From contig NZ_KB900609.1 of NCBI RefSeq assembly GCF_000379105.1, positions 1,823,985 to 1,887,984 of the forward strand: 64,000 nucleotides of DNA, in the 5' to 3' direction. A program made the position numbers and the translations under genes. This DNA comes from Methylobacterium sp. WSM2598 (GTDB taxonomy: Bacteria; Pseudomonadota; Alphaproteobacteria; Rhizobiales; Beijerinckiaceae). Under the pieces are notes generated by a model that saw only the letters and a program-made list of their open reading frames with translations, was not told where the DNA came from and ran no database searches. Each line of letters starts with the position of its first letter. The stretch's first letter is position 1. Shown here piece by piece: positions 38,014-46,891 of the stretch.

Positions 38014-39054
38014 TTATACTTCCGTGGTCACCTCCTCATCACCACTGTCGTTGAGGACGTACAGGCCGCGCCCGCACTTGCTGACCTCGCCTGAGGACAT
38101 CATCCTTTGGAGCAGCTGCCGGATGTTTGCGTTGGGCACGTCAAGTTTGACGCTCAGCTCTGTCGGTGACATCGGCCCGTCCCCTTTGGCCAGGGCGGCC
38201 AAGATTGCCTGCCGCTCGTCGCTGCGGCGGACTTCGGCAGCTGGTCCTTGCGCTAACCAGGTACCCGTCTGCTTGTCGAACAGCAGGGCGGTCTCGATCT
38301 CCTCGATGTCACGCCCGCGGGCGTAGAGCGTCGTGCCCTGGCTGCCCCGATCGAGGATCAGGATCGTGTCGGCCGCGCCTGTGATTCCATTTGTGCCAGA
38401 CACAGTCTCGAACGGATCTTCCGCGGCCATTTTTCGCGTGTGGTGGACCACGACTACTGCGATGCCAGTCTCGTCTGCGAGCTGCTTCAGCGGGACCAGC
38501 GCCCTGTAATCCGCCTCATAGCCTGTGTCGCTGGTGCTGCGCTCAGGCCGGATCTTTGTGAACACATCGACGATGACCATTCGCGCGTTTACGGTCGCGT
38601 CGACCCATTCACGGATTGCTTCTGCGCCGCCTGCATCCAGGCGCGGGCACTCCGTCTCGAGGTACAGTTCATCCAGGACGACCTCTTGGTCCTGCAGGAT
38701 CTGGCGCAGGCGCTGCTGCAGGCGGCGCTCGTTGTCCTCCAGGGCCAGATAGAGGACGCTACCCTGCTTCACCGGCACGTTGCCGAGCGCCAGCCCGCCG
38801 GTGGCAACCGCAACGGCCAAGCCCAGTGAGAGCCACGACTTACCGGTCTTCGGCTTTCCAGCGACGATCGACAAGCCTGGCTGGATGTAGCCGGGCACGA
38901 TGTGCTCGATCGTCGGCAGCTTCTTGGCTAGCAACGCGGTGGCGTTAAGACGACCGAGTCTCGGGCGCACCTGGACGGGGCCAACCTCTGCATCCGCCGT
39001 GGACTCGTTGACCTCGGCTGTTTCAATCGGGGATGTCTGGGCGAAATCGAGCAT
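38014..39054 (-). CDS. RepA-like AAA ATPase (DnaB/RecA-type helicase fold)
   Basis: A 346-aa ATPase of the AAA_25/RSF1010-RepA-like group used for phage and plasmid replication. After a Glu/Pro-rich head, PGLSIVAGKPKTGKSWLSLG is Walker A and ARMVIVDVFTKIRP is Walker B; VVVVHHTRKM and ILILDRG follow. The C-terminal 80 residues form a winged-helix-like region (PMSPTELSVKLDVPNANIRQ). It lies just downstream of the AlpA-like excisionase and beside iterons, so it likely drives episomal replication of the excised island. Confidence 0.85.
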   Translation of the reverse strand: MLDFAQTSPIETAEVNESTADAEVGPVQVRPRLGRLNATALLAKKLPTIEHIVPGYIQPGLSIVAGKPKTGKSWLSLGLAVAVATGGLALGNVPVKQGSVLYLALEDNERRLQQRLRQILQDQEVVLDELYLETECPRLDAGGAEAIREWVDATVNARMVIVDVFTKIRPERSTSDTGYEADYRALVPLKQLADETGIAVVVVHHTRKMAAEDPFETVSGTNGITGAADTILILDRGSQGTTLYARGRDIEEIETALLFDKQTGTWLAQGPAAEVRRSDERQAILAALAKGDGPMSPTELSVKLDVPNANIRQLLQRMMSSGEVSKCGRGLYVLNDSGDEEVTTEV

Positions 39055-39068
39055 GACTGTGCTCCCGC

Positions 39069-39245
39069 CTAGATCGTGGGGAGGGCGGCCAGCCAGCTCT
39101 GCAGGTCCGCCGCCATGATCAGCGTGCGGCGGCCGAGCTTGCGTGCCTTCAGCTTGCCGGCTTTGATCTGCTCATACAGGAAGCTGCGCCCGACCCCGCT
39201 TACCTTGACCGCATCCGCGATGCTGTAGCTCAAAACCTCGTTCAT
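39069..39245 (-). CDS. AlpA/MerR-type excisionase (58 aa)
   Basis: A 58-aa helix-turn-helix protein: MNEVLSYSIADAVKVSGVGR followed by SFLYEQIKAGKLKARKLGRR and TLIMAADLQSWLAALP. This is the AlpA/excisionase pattern, with the HTH near residues 8-28 and the wing at KARKLGRRT. Such proteins activate the integrase gene and steer excision. ATG at 39245. Its place between integrase and RepA-like genes supports the role. Confidence 0.88.
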   Translation of the reverse strand: MNEVLSYSIADAVKVSGVGRSFLYEQIKAGKLKARKLGRRTLIMAADLQSWLAALPTI

Positions 39246-39313
39246 GGATCACCTCATGTGCACTCGCCGGGTGGGCCCCGGTCAATGCACGAGAGATGGC
39301 CTGAGCCGCCGGA

Positions 39314-40072
39314 TTAAGACCACCGTCGCGATTTCGTGGGTGTCCTGTTTCGATTCGATGACGGTCTGCGCCCGCCCTCGGCCCATGCGGTAGCCCCCGC
39401 CAGTTCAATAGCGCGCGCCCAGGCACGATCTCCCGCTCGCGTTCCAAGCGACGGAGCCTGGGACCTGACCCAGTCGAGTGCCTCCTCCTTAGTCTTGGTG
39501 GGCGTGTCTGGCGACTCCTTCATCAGCTTTGCCAAGAGTTGAATGGCTACTTTTTCTTCCTCCTTGACCAGAGCGCGGCCCAACAATGCTTCTGGCCAGA
39601 TCTTCAGAACATTATCCTTTTCGACCCTCACATCACTGCCATCGATTAGATCGCCCCCCGCAACATCCAAAAATCCCCATGCATTTCGCTCCATGTCATG
39701 GTCCATCCAGTGATACCGAGCGATCTCTGCGCGCGCTTGCCTCGGAATTTTCCAAGTAGCGATAAGGCGTCCTCCTTGCAGTTCTTGCATGGCTTGGCGA
39801 CGAGCAACTGCAAGTTCAGCTGCAATGCTTGCCTCAGACATGAAAGCAATGCGTTTAAGCGCGTAAGAGATCAGAAAATAATCATCATGGAGCTTCTGCC
39901 ATGCATCTTCGTGAGAAATCTCCTGTAGGCTCTCCGCCGAGAGACTGCCAACAGTCGTCGGGTCCTTAGACACGATCCAGGCGAGTAGTTGTTCTAACGT
40001 CCATATCGGGTTACGGAAACGCTCCTCGTATGCATTGTAGAAAAAATCGTCGCTGCTACATTCGTCGTCCAT
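39314..40072 (-). CDS. Hypothetical island protein (252 aa)
   Basis: A 252-aa acidic, Trp-rich soluble protein (IWTLEQLLAWIVSKDPTTVG near residue 23, and TKTKEEALDWVRSQAPSLG near residue 195). Gene GC is lower than that of the chromosome. No family is recognised; similar unknowns sit between integrase and excisionase genes of Rhizobiales islands. The C-terminus is basic and low in order. Confidence 0.75.
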   Translation of the reverse strand: MDDECSSDDFFYNAYEERFRNPIWTLEQLLAWIVSKDPTTVGSLSAESLQEISHEDAWQKLHDDYFLISYALKRIAFMSEASIAAELAVARRQAMQELQGGRLIATWKIPRQARAEIARYHWMDHDMERNAWGFLDVAGGDLIDGSDVRVEKDNVLKIWPEALLGRALVKEEEKVAIQLLAKLMKESPDTPTKTKEEALDWVRSQAPSLGTRAGDRAWARAIELAGATAWAEGGRRPSSNRNRTPTKSRRWS

Positions 40073-40075
40073 CTA

Positions 40076-41296
40076 TTACTCCATCAGATGCGCAGACAAT
40101 GGACATAACGATCTGGTACAAAAATCCGACCACTCCTCCATCAGGGATCGTCTTTTCTCGAACAAATCCGTCCGAAAATAGGCGGCTTCAACCTTATCTT
40201 TATTGGTGTGCGCAAGCGCGACTTCGGCGACTTCGCGTGGCACACTCGTCTGCTCAGCTGCCCAGTCTCGGAACGCCGAGCGGAATCCGTGCACCGTGGC
40301 GTCCACTATCATCCGGCGCAGTAGCATCTCCAAGGCCATGGTCGACAGTGGTCGCCCGGGTTTGTTGCCGGGGAAGACGAGTTCGCCCTGGCTCACCTCC
40401 CGGAGCCCGGCCAGGATCTCGCGGGCACGGCCGGACAGGGGTACCCGGTGTTCGCGTCCGGCCTTCATTCGCTCCTTTGGCACTGTCCAAACGCCCCGAT
40501 CGAGATCAATCTCGCTCCAGTGCGCACCCATGGCTTCGCCGCTGCGAGCCGCAGTCAGGATCGCGAACTCCAGGCACAGTGCACTGATCGATCCGCTTTG
40601 ATGCAGACGCGCAATGAGAGCCGGCACCTCCTGGTAGGGGAGGGCCTTGTGGTGGCCGCGGGTCAGCTTCTGGCGGCGGGGCAGTAGGTGATCGAGGTGA
40701 CCGCGCCAACGAGCCGGGTTTTCGGCTGTCCGGTGCCCCTTGGCCCGAGCCGCGTCCAGCACCTTCTCGATCCGACCGCGCAGGCGAGAGGCTGTCTCCG
40801 GCACCTTGGGCCAGAGCGGCTTCAGGATGGCCAAAACCTGCTCGGTCGTGACCTGATCGACCGGAACGCTCCCGATCGGCTCGCAGTAGCGCGTTAGGGT
40901 CATGCGCCACTGATCTCGGTGCTTAGGGTTCTTCCAGCCAGTCTCAAGGGAGCTGACCACCTCCTCAGCCATCTCGCTGAAGGTAGGCATCCGCTTCTCG
41001 GGTACCACGTCACGCACGGCAAGCGGGTTCACGCCGTTCGCGACGTGCACACGGGCGGCGGTAGCCAGTTCGCGGGCACGGGCGAGGTTTACGGTACTGG
41101 CGCTGCCCAGACCCATCTCGCGCAGCTTGCCGGCGCCCGTCTGGCCGGGCTCACGCCAGCGGAACAGGTAGACCCAACGTCGGCGCGAGCCATCGGACGA
41201 GATAGACAGGTACAAGCCTCCACCATCGGCATGACGGCCAGGCTTCGTGAGGGTCGAGACGGTTCGGGCGGATAGGCGGTTCGTGGTGCGCGGCAT
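40076..41296 (-). CDS. P4-type tyrosine integrase
   Basis: A 406-aa site-specific recombinase. The N-terminal DUF4102-type DNA-binding domain reads LTKPGRHADGGGLYLSISSD and RRWVYLFRW; the SAM-like core-binding domain follows; the catalytic domain has LTAARSGEAMGAHW (Arg), VHGFRSAFRDWAAE (His-x2-Arg), LAHTNKDKVEAAYFRTD (His/Lys, catalytic Tyr). All key residues are present, so it should be active. ATG at 41296. It is adjacent to the duplicated tRNA end, as is usual for the island's own integrase. Confidence 0.96.
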   Translation of the reverse strand: MPRTTNRLSARTVSTLTKPGRHADGGGLYLSISSDGSRRRWVYLFRWREPGQTGAGKLREMGLGSASTVNLARARELATAARVHVANGVNPLAVRDVVPEKRMPTFSEMAEEVVSSLETGWKNPKHRDQWRMTLTRYCEPIGSVPVDQVTTEQVLAILKPLWPKVPETASRLRGRIEKVLDAARAKGHRTAENPARWRGHLDHLLPRRQKLTRGHHKALPYQEVPALIARLHQSGSISALCLEFAILTAARSGEAMGAHWSEIDLDRGVWTVPKERMKAGREHRVPLSGRAREILAGLREVSQGELVFPGNKPGRPLSTMALEMLLRRMIVDATVHGFRSAFRDWAAEQTSVPREVAEVALAHTNKDKVEAAYFRTDLFEKRRSLMEEWSDFCTRSLCPLSAHLME

Positions 41297-41311
41297 TGCA
41301 CTCCTCGGGCC

Positions 41312-41334
41312 GGCCCCAACACGGGCCCTAACAG
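41312..41334. promoter_or_regulatory. Candidate integrase arm-type sites, right
   Basis: GGCCCCAACA and GGCCCTAACA in direct repeat, 15 bp upstream of the integrase start, the same pair as at 19653-19678. They may serve in both recombination and integrase autoregulation. Confidence 0.5.
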
Positions 41335-41451
41335 AGATGCCGGATTTTGGCGGACAACGGTGGACGTGGGAAGAAGGTTCACGCCATATCACGTTGACTT
41401 TCAACGCTGTGGCAGATGCTGCTGGACGTGGGTGGAAGTGCGTATGACGGA

Positions 41452-41465
41452 CTCCCTCTCCGCCA
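41452..41465. other. Right attachment core (attR)
   Basis: CTCCCTCTCCGCCA, an exact duplicate of the tRNA-Ser 3' end at 19584-19597. It marks the right boundary of the island. Confidence 0.88.
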
Positions 41466-41843
41466 ATTTCGCTAATTTGTCCGGTATTGAGAACGGATTA
41501 GCGCCGCGGTTTGTCCCTCTTGCCGTGGTTCCCGCCGCCGTGCGCCACGCGTCGCCGCCGATGCCGCAAAGGGAGACACCGGCTTCCCGGCATTAGAGGC
41601 TTATGAGTACGTCACAGTGCCGATCCGCGACGGGCGCTGCCCGCCAGGACCGCGCGGCGAAGCGGCCGTTGTCGGGAAGGGCCGGGCCCCTCAGCGTCGA
41701 ATCGCGGTCGATTCCGGCGGGCGGCTCCCGATCACATCCGCCGACGTCCTCGCCTCGTCCGGCGCGCAGGCGCTGATCCGCGCCGCGAGCGGCGCAACCC
41801 TCATGCGCCGGCAGGCTCACCGCTCGGATCGCGCAACAGGCTC
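41466..41843. other. Junction region, no gene seen
   Basis: About 380 bp of GC-rich sequence after the island with only short overlapping frames. The minus strand before 41844 may hold the tail of the sulfotransferase relic's reading frame. Confidence 0.4.
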
Positions 41844-42632
41844 TCAGCGCCGCATGTCGGAGGCGCGGCCTGCGTCGCGTTCGCCACGACGGTCCTGCCG
41901 TTCCCCCTCGGCCCAAGGGGCGATGGCAGGGCCGCTGCCGGGATGCTCCGGATCGTGCGATCGAGCCGAATCCAGCGTCGGGATGCTGTAACCCAGGAAT
42001 TCGTAATCTTGCCGAAACATATCAACGATCATGCTGAAGTCGGATGGTTTCAAGACGGGTTTTCTCACGCCGTCAGTGTGGTTCTCACGGGGCAGGGTCT
42101 CGATGGGAATTCCGATATCGGCGGCGAGAGGCGAAGGATCGGATGACAGATCCTCCAGCCGGTAGATCTTGTCCACGATAGTATCTCCGGACGCGGAACG
42201 AATGAAATCTACCTGCGGCATCCATTGGACATGTTTCCTTTTTTGAATGGCTTCCAAACAATCCTCGAATTCGTAACGATCCTTCAGGCCGATGAACTCC
42301 CGAAGATCCGAGCGTACCGACATGTATTTGAACTGTGATACGATGCGATCCGTCGGGTTACGGACGACAGCGAACTTCAAGCATTCATCGAATAAACTGT
42401 CGCCTATGTGCCTCTTTACGAGACTCGCTGTGAGGTGCTGCAGGCCGTCTGTCTGATACCAATTAGAAAATGGTCCTATGAAGCCGTTCCAGAGTGTGTC
42501 TTCGCTCCTTTCTTACTCATTTGTCCAGATGATATTTTCGATCGACGTGCCACCGCATTTCGGAATGTGAATGAATATCAGTTTTCGCTGCTTGCAGATC
42601 ACGATCGAATTCCCGGACCGACGGCGAGGCAC
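41844..42632 (-). pseudogene. Sulfotransferase family protein with an in-frame stop
   Basis: On the minus strand a GTG at 42632 opens a frame reading RKLIFIHIPKCGGTSIENII (the PAPS-binding P-loop-like motif of sulfotransferases). It meets TAA near 42511 and then continues in the same frame as TLWNGFIGPFSNWYQTDGLQ and LKFAVVRNPTDRIVSQFKYM (3'-phosphate motif). One nonsense codon therefore separates the two ligand-binding halves. Gene GC is low. Translation could restart at ATG 42380, giving a fragment without the P-loop. Confidence 0.75.
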
Positions 42633-42893
42633 CTGCGTCAGAGGATGTCATCTCGGAGCGATAGCAGACATTCCGCCGACCTCTGCGGTAATATGGTACC
42701 GTAACCGGTCCGCCGCCGATCCATCGTCGGGCCGGACTCGCCCCGCGACCCCGGGACCGGAGAAGCCGACGCCGCCCCGAAGGCGTCGCCGCGTGACGGG
42801 CGCCGCCGTCGCCGCTCACGCTCGGCTGACGATGTCCGTCCGGCCGCGCCCGCCGCCCCTCGCGCCTGGCTGTCGTGCTGGTGACGATGCGGT

Positions 42894-43619
42894 CTACGAC
42901 GGACCTGCGGCCACGTCGTCGGACGACGCCCTGGTGCCCGCATTCCTGCCGTCGCGCTCTTCGCGGAACGGCCTGCACCATTCATAGATTTGATAGTCGT
43001 TGGAATACCAAATCTTCAGGTTGTGCTCGGCGGCCGGCGTCAGATCGCGCGGCAGAGCAGCGGGATTGCGGTGGGCCGCAACATCGTCCTGCAGCGGATG
43101 AATATCATCGTCGATCCGAAGCAGAACTTTCAACTTGGCAACATCGCAATCGAAGGTTTCCTGGCTGCCGATGAGCAGGATGCGATCGCGCGCGGCGTCG
43201 AGAGCCTCGACCGAACCGAGATAATGGGTGAGGTCACGCCGCGCATGCGCGATGCTGCGCATCGTGCGTGCGGCATCGTCGCGTCTCCCAGGATCGTCGG
43301 CCCCGAGCGCTTCGCCGAGCGCACTCGCATCGGGGAACCGGGTGAATGCCAGTTCCTCGTCGGGCGACCATGGGACGTTGTAGCGCGGCTGACCTCTCCG
43401 AAGGCGGCTGTTGAACCCGCTCACGAAGCGCCTGACCGGCTCGCGGACGAAGAAGACGATCCCGCTCTCGGGGTGATCGCGGCGCAGGTGCGCCAGCGTC
43501 ACGTGATGTGGGAAGACCTCGATCGCGGCGGAGGGATGGCGCGCCTTGTGCGCGTCGACGACGGCCCGCAGGGCAGTGCCGCCGGTCTCTCCGATGTGCA
43601 GGATGGAGATCTGTCGCAT
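42894..43619 (-). CDS. Sulfotransferase-like protein
   Basis: A 241-aa cytoplasmic protein with the sulfotransferase-type start ISILHIGETGGTALRAVVDA (P-loop-like PAPS site, here GETGGT) and the later block GIVFFVREPVRRFVSGFNSR (3'-phosphate site). It would transfer sulfate from PAPS to a carbohydrate or similar acceptor; the acceptor is unknown. It is adjacent to a sulfotransferase relic on the same strand but is too divergent to be a recent copy. Confidence 0.8.
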   Translation of the reverse strand: MRQISILHIGETGGTALRAVVDAHKARHPSAAIEVFPHHVTLAHLRRDHPESGIVFFVREPVRRFVSGFNSRLRRGQPRYNVPWSPDEELAFTRFPDASALGEALGADDPGRRDDAARTMRSIAHARRDLTHYLGSVEALDAARDRILLIGSQETFDCDVAKLKVLLRIDDDIHPLQDDVAAHRNPAALPRDLTPAAEHNLKIWYSNDYQIYEWCRPFREERDGRNAGTRASSDDVAAGPS

Positions 43620-44097
43620 GGTCGTGTCCCGGAGCGTGGTGCGGCTCGTGGGAATCTCCGCCAGGGTGGCCGGCCGGACCGGTTTCGCCGGGCTGCCGAG
43701 ACGGGCAGGCCGGCGGGGCGACCTTCGCCGATCGGGGCGGTGCTTTCCAGGTCATGGTGGCGGGCGCGATGATCGCCCGGTCGATCGACCCTCCGCCCCT
43801 CGCGCGCGCGGCTCCGGAGGGAGACGTCCTTTCCGCTTGTCTCAATAATGAGACTTTTCTTGCGAATGAGATCAGCGCGTGACACAACGGACTGGTGCTG
43901 CCCCTACAGCACCTCGGTGGCGTGCGGCATGCATCTCGCGACGTGAAGGTCACGACACGCGCCCCAGGCCGGACGCGCGAGGAACAGTGCTTCCTGCGTA
44001 GCAAGGACCGCTCGCAGATGGGTCGGCACGGTCTGACCGCGTCGCGCGCGGCGCGCCCATGCGGACGATCGTGGTGGCGGATCCCCGGAGGAGCAAG
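43620..44097. other. Divergent control region with XRE-type operator
   Basis: About 480 bp between the sulfotransferase-like gene and the MFS gene. It contains the palindrome GTCTCA-ATAA-TGAGAC (43839-43854), which recurs before the XRE regulator gene. No gene seen. Confidence 0.5.
43839..43854. promoter_or_regulatory. Operator GTCTCA-N4-TGAGAC, site 1
   Basis: GTCTCAATAATGAGAC, a 6+6 bp inverted repeat with a 4-nt spacer, 244 bp upstream of the MFS gene. The only other exact-arm copy noticed is at 46857-46872. Probably the binding site of the XRE regulator encoded at 46892. Confidence 0.65.
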
Positions 44098-45345
44098 GTG
44101 GCAGATCTCGTTTCGACCATGGATGGGCCTGCGGACCACGCAGCGGCGGGCGTCGTCGGCAGCGCCGCCCGAAAGGCGCTGTGGGGGTCGGCTATCGGCT
44201 ACGCGATGGACGGGTTCGATCTCATGATCCTCGGTTTCGCCCTCAAGGCGATATCCGCCGACCTGGGTCTGAGCGCGGCGCAGGGCGCCTCGCTGGTGAC
44301 CGCGACGCTGATCGGCGCCGTGATCGGCGGCGTCGGCTTCGGCATGCTGTCCGACCGGCTCGGCCGCGTCCGCGTCCTGACCTGGACCATCGTGCTGTTC
44401 GCCGTCTTCACCGGCCTCTGCGCCCTGGCGCGGGGCTACTGGGACCTCCTGATCTATCGCACGGTTGCGGGGATCGGGCTCGGCGGCGAGTTCGGCATCG
44501 GCATGGCCCTCGTCGCCGAGGCGTGGCCCGCCTCCAAGCGGGCCCGGGCGTCGTCCTATGTCGGCCTGGGGTGGCAGTTCGGCGTGCTCGCGGCGGCTCT
44601 CGCCACGCCCCTCCTGCTGCCGGTGATCGGCTGGCGCGGGATGTTCGCCCTCGGCGTCCTCCCGGCGGTCGTCGCCTATGTCATCCGCCACTCGCTGCAC
44701 GAGCCGGACGTCTTCGTGGCGGGCACGCAGAACAGGCCGAAGGAATCGGCGCTTCGCCTGCTGATCAAGGATGTCGAGACCGCGAAGCTCAGCCTCGGCA
44801 TGGTCATCCTCTGCTCGGTTCAGAACTTCGGCTATTACGGCGTGATGATCTGGCTGCCGAATTACTTGTCGACCCGGTTCGGCTTCGCGCTGACCCAGTC
44901 GGCCGCCTGGACCGCGGTGACCATCGCCGGAATGGCGGTCGGGATCCTCTGCTTCGGCCACCTCGCCGACCGCATCGGCCGCCGCCCCGCCTTCTTCATC
45001 TACATGCTCGGCGCGGCCGTCATGGTGGTCCTGTACGCGCGCCTGACGGATCCCGTCCAGCTCCTCGTGGCGGGGGCGGTCATGGGCCTCTTCGTCAACG
45101 GCATGCTCGGCGGCTACGGCGCGCTGATCAGCGAGCTCTACCCGACCCCGGCCCGCGCCACGGCGCAGAACGTCCTGTTCAACATCGGCCGCGCCGTCGG
45201 CGGGTTCGGGCCGGTCGTCGTCGGCGCCCTCGCCGCCACCTCCAGCTTCGCATTCGCCATCGGGCTGCTGGCGGCCCTCTACCTCCTCGACATCGTTGCC
45301 CTGTGGCTGCTCATCCCCGAGCGGCGCGGCGCCGAACTCGTGTAA
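44098..45345 (+). CDS. MFS transporter, aromatic-acid/H+ symporter type
   Basis: A 415-aa inner-membrane transporter with 12 predicted helices. The signatures are AIGYAMDGFDLMILGFALKA in helix 1, GMLSDRLGRVRVL after helix 2, and GHLADRIGRRPAFFI in the second half. The DGFD helix-1 motif is typical of the benzoate/shikimate-type MFS group. GTG at 44098 is chosen for GGAGGA five nt upstream. It leads a cluster with a PyrK-like/M20 relic and an XRE regulator, so a pyrimidine- or hydantoin-type substrate such as orotate is a reasonable guess. Confidence 0.9.
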   Translation: MADLVSTMDGPADHAAAGVVGSAARKALWGSAIGYAMDGFDLMILGFALKAISADLGLSAAQGASLVTATLIGAVIGGVGFGMLSDRLGRVRVLTWTIVLFAVFTGLCALARGYWDLLIYRTVAGIGLGGEFGIGMALVAEAWPASKRARASSYVGLGWQFGVLAAALATPLLLPVIGWRGMFALGVLPAVVAYVIRHSLHEPDVFVAGTQNRPKESALRLLIKDVETAKLSLGMVILCSVQNFGYYGVMIWLPNYLSTRFGFALTQSAAWTAVTIAGMAVGILCFGHLADRIGRRPAFFIYMLGAAVMVVLYARLTDPVQLLVAGAVMGLFVNGMLGGYGALISELYPTPARATAQNVLFNIGRAVGGFGPVVVGALAATSSFAFAIGLLAALYLLDIVALWLLIPERRGAELV

Positions 45346-45361
45346 CCGGGCGGAGACGCTC

Positions 45362-46043
45362 ATGTCGGACCTCCTCGCCCAGGCGCCCGCGACCGGCGCG
45401 CCGGCCCGCCCCGCCTCCCGCGCGACCTGGAAGGCCAGCATCGTCGCCGAACTCGCCGAGGTCGTCGTCAACCGGACCGTCAACGCCCAGTACCGCCACC
45501 TCGTGGTCCGGTGCGGCGCCGAGGCCGCCGGCGCGGCGCCCGGCCAGTTCTTCCAGCTTCTGTGCCCGCACCCGCCCGGCGAGCAGCCGTTCCTGCGCCG
45601 CCCGATGAGCCTCTACGGCGCCGACCCGATCCGGCGCCAGGTCGAGTTCCTCTACAAGGTGGCCGGGGCCGGCACGCGGGGGCTCGACACGCTCAGGCCC
45701 GGGGACCACCTCGACATCCTGGGGCCCCTCGGCGTCGGATTCACCCTCGACCCGGGCTGGCGCTCCATCGTGGCGGTCGGGCGCGGCGCGGGGTTGGCGA
45801 CGCTCGCGCCCCTGGCTCAGGCGGCCGCGCGCCGCGGCCCGGCGCCTCGGCCTGCCCGACGAGACCATCCCGAGCGGGGCCGGACACGACGCGGCGGTCT
45901 TCGCCAATGCGGGCGTCCCCACCGCGATGATCTTGGTCCGCAACCGCCACGGCTCGCACAACCCCGCCGAGGCGATGGACCTCGACGATTTCGCGGCGGG
46001 CGTCGCCGTGATGCGGGCTGCCCTGGAGGAGGCCGCCCGATGA
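45362..46043 (+). pseudogene. Deletion chimera: PyrK-like flavoprotein N-terminus and M20 amidohydrolase C-terminus
   Basis: From ATG 45362 the frame encodes the FAD-binding half of a dihydroorotate-dehydrogenase electron-transfer subunit (PGQFFQLLCPHPPGEQPFLR, then RPMSLYGADP). After about base 45835 homology in that frame ends. In another frame up to the TGA at 46041, the sequence is the C-terminus of an M20 N-carbamoyl-amino-acid or allantoate hydrolase: LPDETIPSGAGHDAAVFANA and RNRHGSHNPAEAMDLDDFAA. A deletion seems to have fused two genes out of frame, removing the NAD domain, the metal site and anything between. The first frame runs on unbroken to 46357 as junk. Confidence 0.75.
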
Positions 46044-46401
46044 ACCGGGATCCGCGCCGCGGTCGCGCGGGGCCGCCCGCGGCGGCGATCGCCCTGCGCC
46101 GGCCCGCGCCGCCGCGCGACGGGGCCACGCCGTCGAGAGGCTGCGCCGGAGCCTTCCTCGGCGCGCGCCCCCCGCGCACCGAGCCGCGGGTGCTCGCCGA
46201 GGGGCCGAGGCTCCACGCGCCGGCCTCGGGGGACGTCCTGGGCGCCGATCAGGGCGCGCCCCCCTCGGCGGATGGGCGGCGGGCGGTCGCGGCCTTCCTC
46301 ACCGACAGAGCCGCGTGGTCGACCCACCACGATGACCGATCGCGGGCCGCGCCCTGACGGAATACCGGATCCCTCCGAAGCGAGTGAGAGGAGTGTACAC
46401 C

Positions 46402-46713
46402 ATGCAGGACCTTTCGAATTGGCTGAACGCCCAGCAAGGCGGCGTGAATACGTACATTGAATTCCGGGAACGCGCCAAAATCATCAGGAAACATGATCAC
46501 GATCACGCCGCCCTGATGCGGCTCTTGTCGGATCTCGTCAGCAAGTTCATTTGGGCCTATGCGGAAGAGCCGCTGTCTCCCGAAGTCGGCACGGTCGCGC
46601 TCGACAGGCTGAAGGACCTCATGACCAGGGCGGTGCAACCGGAGAACGCCAGCGCCGAGCAGCAGATCAGGCTCCTCAACGAGATCGCGCAAACGGAGTT
46701 GGCCGACGCGTAG
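46402..46713 (+). CDS. Hypothetical helical protein (103 aa)
   Basis: A 103-aa, mostly helical, acidic cytoplasmic protein starting MQDLSNWLNAQQGGVNTYIE. No family recognised. ATG at 46402 has GAGAGGAG upstream; base composition is lower in GC than its neighbours. It lies between the eroded catabolic cluster and the XRE regulator. Confidence 0.65.
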   Translation: MQDLSNWLNAQQGGVNTYIEFRERAKIIRKHDHDHAALMRLLSDLVSKFIWAYAEEPLSPEVGTVALDRLKDLMTRAVQPENASAEQQIRLLNEIAQTELADA

Positions 46714-46856
46714 ACCGATCGGGACACCGGCGGAGACGCGGCGAACGCATCGATCGGCGGCAGCCTCGGCCGGGCCGCGCCGATCGAGAGGATTGCGCGC
46801 CTCCTCCGGACGAGGCCCCGACCGGCACTTCTCACGATCCGCGCACTGACCTATCT

Positions 46857-46872
46857 GTCTCAAGAATGAGAC
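46857..46872. promoter_or_regulatory. Operator GTCTCA-N4-TGAGAC, site 2
   Basis: GTCTCAAGAATGAGAC ends 19 bp before the XRE regulator ATG. It matches site 1 in both arms and in spacer length. Its place near the start codon suggests autoregulation. Confidence 0.7.
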
Positions 46873-46891
46873 GCGGCGACGGGACAGAGGC

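Larger units (their letters stand above)
19508..41465. mobile_element. Genomic island integrated in tRNA-Ser(CGA), about 22 kb
   Basis: The element lies between the tRNA 3' end and a duplicate of its last 14 nt at 41452-41465. It carries an integrase at its right end, an AlpA-like excisionase, a RepA-like ATPase and iterons, and cargo for acyl-phosphate/PHB-type metabolism, stress and secreted proteins. Base composition at the right end (39300-40200 and 33350-33700) is visibly less GC-rich than the chromosome. No conjugation genes are seen, so it would be mobilised by a helper or be immobile. Confidence 0.85.

Noticed and set aside
46040..46357. A separate 105-aa gene after the M20 remnant
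   Set aside because: It has an ATGA overlap but a biased, domain-free sequence that continues the junk frame of the chimera.
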